Notes under the pieces: model-generated
Told to the model about the DNA's origin: nothing
What the model saw: the letters and a program-made list of their open reading frames with translations, nothing else
Database searches by the model: none
Part shown: positions 39,614 through 50,420 of the stretch, piece by piece
Layout of the letters: each line of letters starts with the position of its first letter
Position numbering within the stretch: position 1 is the first letter of the stretch
Made by a program: the position numbers and the translations under genes
NCBI GenBank assembly: GCA_963210315.1
Contig: OY723240.1
Coordinates: forward strand, 930,001-994,000
Source of the DNA: Rhynchopus euleeides
Lineage: Eukaryota; Euglenozoa; Diplonemea; Diplonemida; Diplonemidae
Direction of reading: 5' to 3'
Length of the DNA stretch: 64,000 nucleotides

Positions 39614-42598
39614 TCAATGGCATACGTATGACCGCGGCTTTGGCGGGGGCAGATGAAACTCCAGCTGCACAACCGACTGCATTGTGTAGTATATCGCCTC
39701 CCGCGGGCTGTACACCGGCACGCCGTTCACCTTCACCAGCCTCATCCCGATGCAGTGCTCCGCCACATTGGAGCGGTCGGCAGCCCCCCCGTAGCTGATG
39801 CCACCCACCACCATGTCGGGCGTGATGTCCAGCCCCAGCTCCTCACCGGGCCTCTTGTGCACCGTCGCCAGCAGGGCAACGCCTGTCCGCAGGTCGACCC
39901 CACCGGCACCCCCCGAGGCTGAACGGTGCGACTCGGGGGACACGGTTTGAAAATCCCGCACACCACCCCCGCCGCCACCGGCATAACCCTCCGGCGACGA
40001 CGACAGACGGGCCGCGGGGGATGAGCCAGATCCAGATCTATTCAACCTGCTCTGCAGCGCTGCCGGCACAGGCATCACCACGGGGTGCTGCAGGACCTCC
40101 TGAGGAGGGGGCGGAGGCGGGGGCGGCATATTCTTCGGCACCGACACCGGCAGCACCGGCGCCGGCATCAGCGAGTCGGAGGTCTGCAGAGACTGATCCG
40201 CTGTGGGCAGCGGCGCCTTCCCCTGGGGCTCCGGAGCAGGCGACTGCTCGGCGAAGACGGAGTCAGCAGACCCACGCCGCGCCGGAGGGCTCCTGCTCTG
40301 CGTCGGGCTCCGGGGTGGTCCCGCATACCCGCCACCCGCCACCGCCCTGGGAGGCGGCAGGTCCTGCGGGAGGGGGTGTCCCACATCCTCCAAGCCGCGG
40401 CAGATGTCGACAGCCTGGGCGACGTCGGACCAGGTGACGACCCCGCCGTCCTCCGCAGACGCAGCGTCCTGTGGGATCGACTCCAACACCTTGGCAAAGG
40501 CCCCCACGTCGCGTGAGGGGTCCGCGTTCACGTTGGAGCGGATCACCCCGACCTGCAGGAGCTCGTCCAACACGGCATCTCTCGAGCAGGACTCCACTGC
40601 CTGCCGCACGGTGAGCCCTTCACGCCCATCCAGCATGACTTGGTAGAGCCGGGAGGCCTGCTTCAGCTTCCCGAGAAACGGCCCGCTGGCATGCCTCCTG
40701 GGTGCGTCGTGCTGCGGAAGCTTCGCCCCAAACCCCGCAGGGAGGGACTCCACCTCGCTCGGCGTGCCCACGGGGTACGACCCACGCCTCTGGTGGAATC
40801 TGGCATCCTGCGTCTGGTGGAGGTTGTGCAGGTTGTGCCCGCGGTGCGTCGGGGTCTTGACCCTCGGTGGCCCGGAGGGGAGCCGCGGGGGCGAGGGTGG
40901 GGCACCCCCTTTCGGTATCGCCTGCTTCGACCTCGGGGTGGAGACGGGTGTCTTCACGGAGGGCACCGCGGCCTGGATGTAGGATGAGCCGCGCGGCGTC
41001 CCCACTCCGGGCCCACCGGTTGACAGGTTCGACCACCCATTCAGACTCCCGGATCTCGCGCCCAGACCCCCCGACTCGACAGGGCTCTGACTCCGCGACC
41101 TCACCCGGGGCATCGGCGCCGCCTTCGCTCTCGGCGATTTCACCCCCGGAAATGGCGACGGTGATGACGCTGTAGAGGGAAGCCTCCGGCTTCCCCACCT
41201 CCCACTCCCGGAAACCCCCGCCCCGGCAGATGCGGAGCGCGGGCGGGACACCGGCGGCGCAATGAGCGTCTGAATAGATCCGGAGCGGAACGCCACAGAG
41301 GGGCTCCCCGGAGCTCCGGGTGACGGAGGGCGTGACCTCGGCGGGGAGACGTACCCGGTGCTCCCCATGGAGGGGACACGCGCGAGAGGCGGCACGCCTG
41401 GGGAGTGGGGGAAGGTTGTGGGAAACCACGCCACCTTTGAGGATGCCGAGCGGGGGGACTCGCGCCTGAGGGAGGCCTCGGCTGGGGTGGGTGCCGGCGC
41501 GTTCGGCGGGGCGGAGTGCTCCTGGGCGATGTCAGCCTCCTCACCCGGGGGTGCGGAGAGGGCTGGGGGCCGCGCCCGCTCCACATCTCCCGACTCCGCC
41601 GAATCCGCAACCGTGCACACCTGGGGCTCCCCCTGGGACCCCTGCGAGCCGGACAGCACCACACGCAGCGTCTGGCTGACGGGGAGCGTCCCGCTAGTCC
41701 TCCCCGAGGCCTGCATGCCGGGCCCCACCCCGGCGGACCCCTCCCTCCCCTCCCCGGATGCGATCGCCGTGTAGCTCTCCGGCTCCTCGGGCGGCACGTC
41801 AGACGGCGGGGGACCGCCCTCACTCCGGGGGGGTTCGTTTGCATTCTCCCCTTCCTCCTTCCCCTTCCCCTTCCCGTTCGCGTCATCCTCGGCAGGGATC
41901 ACCCGCGGGGGTGCGTCCTGCTTGACAGTCGCGTCGGGATCCTGCTGGCTCGACAGATCCGGTGGAGGCGCCTGGGGTGGTGTGATGCCCTGCGATGACG
42001 GCGGAGGTCCATCCCCCGCCTCGGGGGTCGCCCCGCTCCCGCTGGGGTCGCGCGGGGGGGTGTCTTCAGCCATGCCAGAGCCTCCGAAGCAGCAGAGCCA
42101 CGACGCGGCTGGCTTCTTCCGGGGAGGGGGTGCGGATTTCACGGGGGTTTTCACAGGGAGTGCCGCTGGCGGCGCCGCCTCCGGCGGGGGCGCAGGATTG
42201 GATGTCTTCTGAACCTCGGTGGGTGCCGGGGGTTTCCTCCACTGCTGCTCCTCCAGAGGGTTGTCGGGCTCGTGGGGTTGTATGAAGAAGCACTCCGCGT
42301 CGAAGAGGTGCCCGTTGATCCGGACCTCCACGGTGTTCGGGGCATCGCCCGGCACCTCGGTGACAGACCCTGTGCTGCCGACGGGGATTTTGTTGCCGCT
42401 CATCAGCTCCATCATCCGGACCACCTTGATGGGGTCCCCCACCCGGAGGGAGCGGAACTCCGCGATCATCCGCGCGGCCTCATAGGCGCAGGCGGCGGCA
42501 ACCGCTACACTGCATGTCACCGTCCCCGGGGCTGCCCCGCTGAGGACCACCTCATCATCGTCCCCGTCTTCATCCCGGATGACCGGTGGGTTGTCCAT
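39614..42598 (-). CDS. Large disordered protein with C-terminal PDZ-like domain
   Basis: 994 residues, single exon, ATG at 42598. The N-terminus is acidic; residues about 45-110 (RVGDPIKVVRMMELMSGNKI, then PVGSTGSVTEV) look like a small SH3/KOW-type barrel. Residues about 120-620 are Pro/Ser-rich with many SPR and TPR sites, suited to phosphorylation. A helical block (about 650-760, KLKQASRLYQVMLDGREGL) resembles a degenerate EF-hand pair. The last 90 residues form a PDZ-like fold: EELGLDI carboxylate loop, VVGGISYGGAADRS, IGMRLVKVNGVPV. It is probably a scaffold binding peptide C-termini. A CT tract of nearly 100 nt precedes the ATG. Confidence 0.75.
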   Translation of the reverse strand: MDNPPVIRDEDGDDDEVVLSGAAPGTVTCSVAVAAACAYEAARMIAEFRSLRVGDPIKVVRMMELMSGNKIPVGSTGSVTEVPGDAPNTVEVRINGHLFDAECFFIQPHEPDNPLEEQQWRKPPAPTEVQKTSNPAPPPEAAPPAALPVKTPVKSAPPPRKKPAASWLCCFGGSGMAEDTPPRDPSGSGATPEAGDGPPPSSQGITPPQAPPPDLSSQQDPDATVKQDAPPRVIPAEDDANGKGKGKEEGENANEPPRSEGGPPPSDVPPEEPESYTAIASGEGREGSAGVGPGMQASGRTSGTLPVSQTLRVVLSGSQGSQGEPQVCTVADSAESGDVERARPPALSAPPGEEADIAQEHSAPPNAPAPTPAEASLRRESPRSASSKVAWFPTTFPHSPGVPPLARVPSMGSTGYVSPPRSRPPSPGAPGSPSVAFRSGSIQTLIAPPVSRPRSASAGAGVSGSGRWGSRRLPSTASSPSPFPGVKSPRAKAAPMPRVRSRSQSPVESGGLGARSGSLNGWSNLSTGGPGVGTPRGSSYIQAAVPSVKTPVSTPRSKQAIPKGGAPPSPPRLPSGPPRVKTPTHRGHNLHNLHQTQDARFHQRRGSYPVGTPSEVESLPAGFGAKLPQHDAPRRHASGPFLGKLKQASRLYQVMLDGREGLTVRQAVESCSRDAVLDELLQVGVIRSNVNADPSRDVGAFAKVLESIPQDAASAEDGGVVTWSDVAQAVDICRGLEDVGHPLPQDLPPPRAVAGGGYAGPPRSPTQSRSPPARRGSADSVFAEQSPAPEPQGKAPLPTADQSLQTSDSLMPAPVLPVSVPKNMPPPPPPPPQEVLQHPVVMPVPAALQSRLNRSGSGSSPAARLSSSPEGYAGGGGGGVRDFQTVSPESHRSASGGAGGVDLRTGVALLATVHKRPGEELGLDITPDMVVGGISYGGAADRSNVAEHCIGMRLVKVNGVPVYSPREAIYYTMQSVVQLEFHLPPPKPRSYVCH

Positions 42599-42602
42599 TG
42601 GT

Positions 42603-42700
42603 TAGGGAGAAGAAGAAGAAAAGAAGAAGAGGAGAAGAAGACGGAGGTCGTTGTGTGGGGGTGTGGAAGGCGGGAGAGAGAGAGAGAGAGAGTGAGAGGA
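42603..42700 (-). promoter_or_regulatory. Pyrimidine tract 5' of the PDZ-like gene
   Basis: The minus strand reads (CT)n, then TTCTTCTTCT, up to CCCTAACC before ATG. No AG falls between the tract and the ATG, so if it serves a splice acceptor the AG lies upstream; otherwise it is 5'UTR. Confidence 0.35.
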
Positions 42701-43134
42701 GGTGAGGTGGGGGGACCCCCTCGGTCTGAGCCGTCCGCCTTACCCCATGCCTGTGGGTGTGGGTGTGGTTGGGGGGGGGGGGGGGGGCAGGGGTTCAAAA
42801 CCAGGCCTGTCGCTAACTTTTCGATTTTGGAGATTTGGTGGGTTGACGCTCCTGTTTTGGGGGGGGGAATCAGGGGGGAAAACACTAGGGGGCAATTTTT
42901 CTCGCGCGCGCTTCGCGCGCGCTCGTGTTGTTGCCTAATTTTCCCGTCGGCGGACCACTAGGTGGGCACGGTGTGAGGCGCTGGGTTCCTTCCGTGGTTC
43001 CTCTCCCGCTCGCGCCATCCTCGGGTGGAGGAAACCCAAATAATGGCTTTCGGGACCATGCTTTCGACGCTACCCCCTGATGTGCCACGGCCGTTGAAGC
43101 GCAAGGACTTGGTTACTAGACGGGCGCGCGAGAT
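42701..43134. other. Intergenic, G-run and palindrome
   Basis: A G run at about 42771-42787 and a palindrome CGCGCGCTTCGCGCGCG near 42903. No gene. Confidence 0.5.
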
Positions 43135-43190
43135 GGGGGGTCTGGGGGCAGAGCCCCCCAGCCGCCGGAGGCCACGGTAGTGAACATCTG
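43135..43190 (-). repeat. Dispersed GC-hairpin repeat, copy 4
   Basis: Inverted copy of the repeat at 8590, with the same neighbouring sequence (GAACATCTG and CTGTGTGAGTTGGCTGCG). Confidence 0.8.
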
Positions 43191-43304
43191 TTCATTGTGG
43201 GCGTACAGGTTCTGTGTGAGTTGGCTGCGTCCCCCTGAGGCTACTGGAGTGGTTGGATTCCCTGACCTGGTGGTAATCGAATGACTTGAGTACGAGACAT
43301 GCAC

Positions 43305-43360
43305 CACAGGGGGGTCTGGGGGGCGGAGCCCCCCAGCCGCCGGAGGCCACGGTAGTGAGC
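43305..43360 (-). repeat. Dispersed GC-hairpin repeat, copy 5
   Basis: Second inverted unit of the same 170-bp tandem arrangement seen at 8424-8650. Confidence 0.8.
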
Positions 43361-43385
43361 ATCTGTTCCTGCATAACCATACTCT

Positions 43386-43635
43386 CTTCGACGTCGACCC
43401 AGTGAAAGTGGGTTGACGCTTGGTCGACGCTTGGTGAGCGTCGACCCAGTGTAATCGGGTCAACGCTAGGTAAGCATCGACCCAGCGTAATAAATGGGTT
43501 GACGCTTGGTCCAGGCTTGAATGGCAACTCAGTTCGACTGGGTCGACGCTCCAAGCCTCGACCAAGCGTCAACCCAGTTCCACTGGGTCGACGCTTTTTT
43601 ATGGGGGGGGAAACCAAAAATCACTGGGTCGACGG
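43386..43635. repeat. GTCGACCCAGT direct/inverted repeat cluster
   Basis: About ten copies of GGGTCGACGCT or GGGTTGACGCTTGG in both orientations within 250 bp. Each contains or nearly contains the palindrome GTCGAC, so the cluster can form alternative hairpins. Confidence 0.75.
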
Positions 43636-45770
43636 TCGACGCTTAGCGACATGCCTGGTTCAAAACCGAGCCCGGGGGGCAGGGCTGTAAATAAGGTTTG
43701 GGGGTCAGGAGTCGGGAGTCGGGAGTCGGTTATTTACAGTCACCTAAGGTACCTGGGGTGGGGGGCTGGGGGGGACGGGCGGTCTCAAACCCTACTCAAT
43801 CCTGCACGCATCCTGTAGTACGGCCACCTCTGCCGTGGAGAGTCCCATGGACCCTCCAGCAGTCGCCCACCATTCGGTCAGGGCGGACTGACTCGGCGCT
43901 TGCGGGGTCTTCCCGCGTGCGAGGTGGTCCGCGAAGAAGCACGCGACGCACAGCGCCATGTTGGCTGTCCCAGCCAACCCCCCACTTCGCCCGCAGCGCC
44001 CCACACGCTGCGAGCACCTCACTCACGGCAGCAGTATTTGGCTGCATAGCTCTCAGTATTTCCCGTGCATGCAGCGCATGCATCCACAAATTTTGTGGAT
44101 GCATCCACACACAGCCTGGAGCTCCGAAGCCCTGCATGCAGGCCTGCCTGCAGTGGATGAATGCCTGTATGCCAAATCGAAAATCCATTTTTTGACATTT
44201 TCGGGCATCCCTGGATGCCGTGGATGCATGCATGGATGCATCCACACCATCCACGGCCCCACTGAGAGCTATGTTGGCTGTGAGTCAAACACTAATGCCT
44301 CTACCTGAGGCATGTTTTGTGTCGCAACAGTTGCGTCACATGTGTGACGCATCTGTGTGGAGTGTGTGTGGTTGTGCACGTGTGCGCTGCGGTATGCTCA
44401 ACCACCTGATGGGGGCGGAACACAACTCTTCTTGGGAGCTGCCAGGATCTGGCAAAAGGGGCGGGAAAGGGGCGCCGTATTCACAGCAGTGGTTTGGCAA
44501 TGAACTCACCCCAGTTCAGAGACCGGTAATGAAGAAGATGACTGGGAGGCACACACCATGTCCCACCCAGCGGGACCCCCACACCCCCACCCACCATCGG
44601 GACCCCCCCTCCTCGGGTGTTCCAAAAACCCTTTCTTTTGAATATTTGGAGTCTGTGCGGATCGCAGTGGGGTCATTTTGGCCATGGGGTGCCTAATACC
44701 GCACATTCCCTAAGGGAAGCAAGGCAACCCTCCCAATCCCAAAAAATCCGGCGCGAGTCGGGAGTCGGGAGTCGGCCTTATTTACACCCCTGGGGGGGGG
44801 GGGGGGGGGGGAGTGGTGGCCGTAATTTGTGTGAGGATGGCAAATCTTCCTCCGGAAAGCAACCCACCGCATGTGCAGCACAGGTGGGGTGTGGAAGAAT
44901 TGCACCCCCCCGCCGCCACAAAAAAATGGCTGTAAAGTGACACAGTTTGACACACACACACAGTGGCACAGAGCGAAGTCTCCTTTATAGCCGCGATATA
45001 TATATAGACGCAAAGGGAGGCAGGGTTGGGGACAGATGGGGTGGGGCAGGGGTGGGCCACGCCACGGGAAGCGGTGTCGAGGGTCGGCGGAGAAGTCATT
45101 TTTCCAGGGCAGCGACGCGCCCTTCACGGCAGAGACTGGCTTGTCCGCTGCGCCACGTGGGGGTGTGGGGGGAGGGGGGCGGGGCGGGGGATAGATGTAG
45201 GGGTTCTGTTGCAGCGCTTGGGCGAGGATGCCGCCCTCCCCCCCCCCCCCCCCCCCACAGCGAGTCAACACTGACATTGAGTCCTCTGTGACTCTGTGAG
45301 TCATTCACAGGACCGCGGCACACACCAAGCCAAACCCCCGCCAACACGCAGAGCATTCGCCTTTTTGACACACGCTGGAGAGAGGCATGAGGAGGAGGTA
45401 GTGAAATAGAAGTGGAAGGGAGCACAAGAATGATCGCCCTTCACTCGTTAGCAGGTTGTGTCAGGGGGGGGGGGGGGGGGGGGGGCACCAGGGGAGGGAA
45501 GGTCAAACATCAGTTTTCGTCCCTCCCCCCTTTCGCCCACCCCCCCCCCAACACACCCCACAGCGCGCGCGCGACGGGGTTTTCACCCCCCCCCCCCCCC
45601 CCCCTCTCTCTCTCTCTCCCTCCCATTCGCAGAATGTCCTCCACCCTGCACGAAACACGTCTGTGTCGTGCTCCTTCAGACACCACACCTGTTCCCATGT
45701 TGCTGTCAGCCACAGGCAGATGGTGCTGTCATATGAGCACGTGCACCCCCTGCCTGAGCTGCATGCACGC
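43636..45770. other. Unassigned region with palindromes and G/C runs
   Basis: GAGTCGGGAGTCGGGAGTCG occurs at about 43710 and again at about 44755. GGATGCATCC palindromes cluster at 44065-44250. A protein-like minus frame (44022-43792; GLAGTANMALCVACFFADHL) may be a retroelement or gene fragment. G/C runs occur at 44793, 45239, 45465 and 45587. No intact gene. Confidence 0.4.
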
Positions 45771-47033
45771 CTATTTTGCGCCCGCCTTGCGGTGCTCCGC
45801 TTCTTCGCGCTGGATCTGCTCGATGAGATCCGTCAGTTTGTCACGCACCTCGGCACGCGAGCTGGATCTCTTGTCCTTCTGAGGCCGTGAAGACACCGGC
45901 TTGTCCTGGGCAGCTTCCTGCGCCCTCCCAGCGGGAGGCCCTCTCTGCCTCAGCTGCGTGTCGCTGCCCCCTGCCGGTGCTGCAGCTGAGGGGCGCGGTG
46001 CCCGCTGCTGCTGCTGCTGCTGTGTGCCGCTCGGCTGGGCAACAGCCGCCTCTCCCGTTGACTCGAGCGCGATGCTGCTAATAAGGAGCCCCTCCTTCGA
46101 CACGCTCTTGCACATGTCGTACATCGTGAGGGCCGCTGTGGTTGCCCCTGTCATCGCCTCGATGTCGGCACCTGTAGAGAGGCGGGGCAGGCGGCGTGGC
46201 GGGGGTTCGGAGGAGGAGGGAGGAAAGGGAAAGTGCCGCCTTGCCAGCCTAGAGCGAAGGCCCCCCGCCCACCTGTGATCCGCGCCTCCGCGCCTTCGCC
46301 TCCAGGAGGCGGTGTGGGGTGGGGTGGGGAGGTGGGCGTGTCCCCTGGAAGCGCCAAAGCATATCCCACAGCGCACGGAAACATTCGCAGTGTTAGAGAC
46401 ACCCCTACACCCACCCCGCACCCCCCGGGTCCCCCCCCCCCTCGGTGAAACCGCAAAAAAAACCCCCCAGGCATACTCCCAGAGCTGACTGTGGCTGTGC
46501 ACCTGATCTGCACTTCTTCCAGTGTGTCGTTCAGCGCAATGTTGAAGGTGCAGTCCTCCAGCAGCCCCGTCGGCGTGTGCAGCGGGACAAACTCAGAGGC
46601 ACGCTTCGCCGCCATGGTGCCCCCGACCTGCAACGAATTGGGGGGGGGAGAGGGGGTGCATTATGGACGTCTTGGCAAAAAAAAACCCTTGGTTAAAACA
46701 ACACCTCCCTCCTTCGCTCCCCCCCCCCCCTCTCCCCCACACCCCTTATTACTCTGCCGGACATTTCCACATTGTGGCGTCTGTGCAGTTGACAGCTTCA
46801 ACCGCACAGCCTCCAACACCCCCTCCGGCAGATCTGCATGCAGGCCATAGCACACGCCATACCACACTTGTCGAGAAGATCGGCCCTTTGGTGCTCATCA
46901 CCTCACCAACGTCGCTGTCCGCACCTCCCTCCTTGAGCTTCGACGACACCGCATCGGGGAGGCGCACCACCGCAAGCGACACAGACGTCGACGCGCTGCG
47001 CAGGCTGCGCGCAAAACCCCGTGCGAATTGCAT
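45771..47033 (-). CDS. MoaC-like molybdopterin synthesis protein, three exons
   Basis: Exons 47033-46863, 46627-46477 and 46171-45771 (join), 240 residues, with GT-AG introns of 235 and 305 nt. MoaC (cyclic pyranopterin monophosphate synthase) makes cPMP, the first step of molybdenum cofactor synthesis. Matches: KGPIFSTSVVGGTMAAKRAS to the KGDVFATARIAGIQAAKR region, then SADIEAMTGATTAALTMYDM followed by CK, which keeps the Asp and Lys of the DMCK motif. Oddities: PLCHP reads PLHTP, so the catalytic His is displaced; the N-terminal MVDVS strand is missing; the C-terminus is a poly-Gln and charged extension. The first 20 residues are Arg-rich like a mitochondrial targeting sequence. CCCCCCAG lies just before the ATG, so an upstream exon or trans-splice site is possible. 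Confidence 0.75.
46172..46476 (-). other. Intron 2 of MoaC-like gene
   Basis: GTATGC donor, CTACAG acceptor, phase 1; the exon junction rebuilds Ser in GSADIEAMTG. Confidence 0.75.
46628..46862 (-). other. Intron 1 of MoaC-like gene
   Basis: GTATGG donor, TTGCAG acceptor, phase 0; a C-rich tract precedes the acceptor. Confidence 0.75.
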
Positions 47034-47746
47034 TGCTGGGGGGGGGTGGGGTGACTGTGTAGGGGGGTGGGGGGCGGGTGGTGGGCGCCCTGCGGATGGG
47101 GGGGGGGGGGGGGGGGGTCCCGGGGGGGTGGTCGAACAGTGTGTCACAGACATCATGAAAGTGTCGCCCTTGCGAATCCCCGCCTCGGTGTATGGGGGTT
47201 TTTAGTGGGGGTGGAGCGCCACTCTTGCTGTTCCTGGCGTGCCTTTGGCACAGAAGTGCCCCCCCCCCCCCCCCCACACGCTGTGCCTTGTGAGGAAAGG
47301 GAAAGCCACGCGTGATCACTCGCAATCGATCCGGTCTGCCGTGCACCGCAGCCGCACACACCACCACCACCACCACCACGATTAGAAAAATAACCCTTTG
47401 TTAACAGAGAAAGCTGCATCAGGCACCCCCCGCCCCCGCCACATTCTGGAAACCAGGCTGTCCGAGGCGTGGCCTGATGACAGTCATAGGTATAATACCA
47501 CTGACACACTTCAGGAATCTGCCAACTTGCTTGCAGTGCACTCAGTGCATCCCCTGACACACCCCACACACCCCCACATTGCGGTTCGCAACCCCCTCGT
47601 GGCAACGAGAGTTTTGCACCCGGCAAGAGTTTTTTTCTGCGGCAATCCGGACAAACTAGAGGAAGATGGGGAGAGATGCGAGGCGTGCAACGAGAGCCGG
47701 AGGGCTGGAGAACCCACTCTACTCCACTACACCCCACCCCCACACA
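47034..47746. other. Intergenic, long G/C runs
   Basis: G run near 47099-47117 and C run near 47259-47275. It may contain an unrecognised 5' exon of the MoaC-like gene. Nothing else supported. Confidence 0.4.
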
Positions 47747-48925
47747 CTACGCAAGAGTGAGGGGCCACCTCTCTGCATTTGCCGACCCCCGCCGCCCCGT
47801 CTGCGGCCTGCGCCCGGCACACCCCCTCCCACCCAACCGCTTCGGCGGAAAGGGCAGTCTATACAGCAGCATCGACGACTCCGGCTGAGAGTGGCATCCC
47901 CCGATGGGCCTCTGGCTGTGCGGCACCACCGCCCCCCCTGGGGCTGATCTGGGCACGCTTGAGGCGGGGTGGGTGCCGTTGAAGGGGGAAGGCCTTGCCG
48001 AATGGCACCCCTGCTCTGGGGGAGGGGCGAACGATGTGTCGAGCGAGGCGTGGCCCCACGAGATGGTGTCCTCGAGGCTGAGGCTGGAGCGGAGAGATGG
48101 GCGCCGCATCAGCTCCGTTGCGTACAGCCGGATGAAGCGGTTCAGAGATATGTGTGTCCCGCCACCACCGCCACCGCCACCCCTGGAGCTGAGCATCTGA
48201 GAGGCGATCTCCAGGGCGTGCCTGGCAGACAGATCACTGTGGAGCCCCAGCGACTGGAGGCACGGTTTCAGATTCCTCCGGAAAACCGCCGCCGGTATGC
48301 TGTCAGACCCACCCTCAGCCAGGTGTGAGAAAGCGGCCCGGATGCTGGCCTCCTTCCTGCCGAGAACAGAGGACTCCAAAGCCATCATCCTCTCCGAGTC
48401 CCCCAGCACAGCATACGGGGGTGATGTGTTTGTCGAACCCAGCACATTCTGGGGCCTGGGCATCCCAATCCCCACCTCAGACCGGTTCGACCTGAGGATG
48501 CGCGCGTTCTGTTTGGAGAGGCCACCGCAGCAGTATCTCTTGATGTCCTTCTGCTCCTCCGCAGCGTCGGCGGGTTTTCGGGTGCCTCTTGAGCTGCCGA
48601 GAGATGCCGGTGTCACCATTCCGTCGGAATCGCACTTTGCCTTCAGGAGGCTCGCAAGGGGCTTCTTCCATCCGGCATGCGGGAGGTGCAGCGTCCGGAG
48701 GAGAGACCGGAACACATCCCGCACCGGCATGGGGCTGTGCAGCGGCGCGCCGTCCTTCATCAGGCCCTTCTGCACGCAGTAGCGCTTCGCATGCAGCAGG
48801 TCTTCGATGTACGCTTCGTCCGCCTCTGCAGAGCCTCCGCCGCCAGCCTTGGTTGCCTCCGGGGAGGCGGCGTCGGCTGGAGGCATGCCCAGCACTGTGC
48901 TGAAGCCGACGCTGACGCAGGACAT
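47747..48925 (-). CDS. EF-hand-like protein of unknown function
   Basis: 392 residues from ATG at 48925 (MSCVSVGFSTVLGMPP), chosen because the open sequence upstream is a fragment of a repeat family. Two helical regions are visible: residues about 35-95 (ADEAYIEDLLHAKRYCVQKG) and about 180-275 (SIRAAFSHLAEGGSDSIPAA, then ISLNRFIRLYATEL), the latter spaced like a degenerate EF-hand pair without full calcium-binding loops, with a Gly run between. The C-terminal 100 residues are disordered and Pro/Arg-rich. No enzyme motif. Function unknown. Confidence 0.6.
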   Translation of the reverse strand: MSCVSVGFSTVLGMPPADAASPEATKAGGGGSAEADEAYIEDLLHAKRYCVQKGLMKDGAPLHSPMPVRDVFRSLLRTLHLPHAGWKKPLASLLKAKCDSDGMVTPASLGSSRGTRKPADAAEEQKDIKRYCCGGLSKQNARILRSNRSEVGIGMPRPQNVLGSTNTSPPYAVLGDSERMMALESSVLGRKEASIRAAFSHLAEGGSDSIPAAVFRRNLKPCLQSLGLHSDLSARHALEIASQMLSSRGGGGGGGGTHISLNRFIRLYATELMRRPSLRSSLSLEDTISWGHASLDTSFAPPPEQGCHSARPSPFNGTHPASSVPRSAPGGAVVPHSQRPIGGCHSQPESSMLLYRLPFPPKRLGGRGCAGRRPQTGRRGSANAERWPLTLA

Positions 48926-48994
48926 GGTGGGGGTGGGAGTGAGGTCGATCCCCCCTGCTGTGGGTGTTGGGTGATTGATGCGCCAGCCGGAGGG

Positions 48995-49110
48995 GGTGGA
49001 GCGAAACCTTGAACGATTTGAACGATTTTTGGCCGTGCTTGTCGCGTCCCCCGGTGAGGGGGAACGCTGTTTCGTGTTCTCCTTGCCGCACGGAGGCGTT
49101 GCCTTACGTA
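48995..49110. repeat. Fragment related to intron unit B
   Basis: About 85-90 % identical by eye to 4815-4920. It shows that at least part of the unit B sequence is dispersed outside the protease genes, here just 5' of another gene. Confidence 0.7.
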
Positions 49111-50322
49111 AACCTTTGCGCCTGCAAAATCGGTGGAGGAGAAGGGGGGAGAAGAAACCAACAAGCGGGTGTGTATTCGCCGATCGCGAAAACACCCCCC
49201 CCCCCGTTAAATTTAAGGGTGTTTCAAAACTATCTGTGCCCCCCCCCCCGATGGATCATAGAGTGACAGCAAAAAAACGAGACAGCAAACCAATTCCTGC
49301 CGAAAGTTGTGTTGTTGGAACGCAGACCCCACTCTTTGTGCACACTCCCCCCCGGCCTGATGAAGTAGTGTGAAGTGGGGCCGCACGGTCCAGCTAAAGG
49401 CACAGAAAGTTTCCCCAGTTGGCTACGCCGAACTAACAACAAACATCATCGTCGGGGTTCCATCATCACACCACTTAACCTTTTGGTGGGAGTGGAAAAG
49501 ATGCCCACCTGCAGCAAGACCCTTCCAGGGGGTGGGCAATGTGGGGCAGGGTAGGGGGGGGGGGGGGCGGCTGCTCTCCAGTGTCTTGTTGTTCTACCTT
49601 TTGCGTTGTTGGAACTACTGCAGCAGCTCAGTGTACCGAGGGGGGTGGGGTGGGGGGGGTGGACGGATGGCAGCAGCTGCTGCTGTGGGGGGATGGTTTG
49701 CTGCCGCCCTCTTCAAGGATCAGGAATACTGGAGGCCTTCGCTCGGGAGTGCAGAAGAAGTGAGCCGCCTAAACAATACAGGCTGCAGCCTGACACGCGC
49801 TTTTGACACAGAGTGAAGTCCCTCACTGCATATCTGAGTTGCCACTCCCCACACCCCCTGCTGTGTTGGTTGTGCACTAAATAATCCGGGAAAAAAACGG
49901 AGGTAAGATCGACACATCCCCACCCACCCGCCATCGGTTGCTTTCCCTGCCGGGGCAGCCAACACTCGACATGTGCAGGCGCACAGATGGGGGAGGGGAG
50001 GGGGGGGGGGGGGGAGGTTATCGTGAGTTTTTTTTCGACCGGGCCTCAGGGGAGACGGTGCTGCGGTTGGAACCAGAGATCCCCTCTCCCTCACTCTATG
50101 TCTCTGCATCTTTTTTGTATCAGGTATTCGTAGCCCCGATGGGGGGTGGGGGTGGGGGGGTGTCGAGCGTGGGGGGAGAGCGGGTGCAGAAACTACCGCG
50201 AAAGATATTCTGTCACGGGTCATGAGGCAATAAACACAGGGCCTTGTTTGTTTGCGCTCCCGAGGAGAAGTCGTACTTCCGTTCGCAAGAATAAGATTGA
50301 ACACCCTGCCCAGCAACTGTTT

Positions 50323-50370
50323 TTCCTTCGTTACTTCGCGACTTCGCTACGCTTCGTCGCTCGTAACTGG
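50323..50370. repeat. CTTCG-rich dispersed repeat, copy 2
   Basis: Same as 16501-16548; preceded by ACACCCTGCCCAGCAACTG. Confidence 0.75.
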
Positions 50371-50420
50371 CCTGCCACAGTTAAAAAAATGCGTGCACTG
50401 CCGTCATTCCTCCTGGCATG

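Larger units (their letters stand above)
48926..50420. other. Intergenic with introner-family fragment
   Basis: 48995-49110 matches the middle of unit B of the protease intron (4815-4920: GAACGATTTTTGGCCGTGCT, then CGCGTCCCCCGGTGA). Further right are G/C runs (49550, 50008), a TTGTTTGTTTGCGCTC motif near 50245 and the CTTCG-rich repeat at 50323. No gene. Confidence 0.5.

Noticed and set aside
47153-47215. First exon of the MoaC-like gene (YTEAGIRKGDTF)
   Set aside because: It resembles the KGDVF motif, but that region is already supplied by KGPIFSTS in the next exon, so the order would be wrong.
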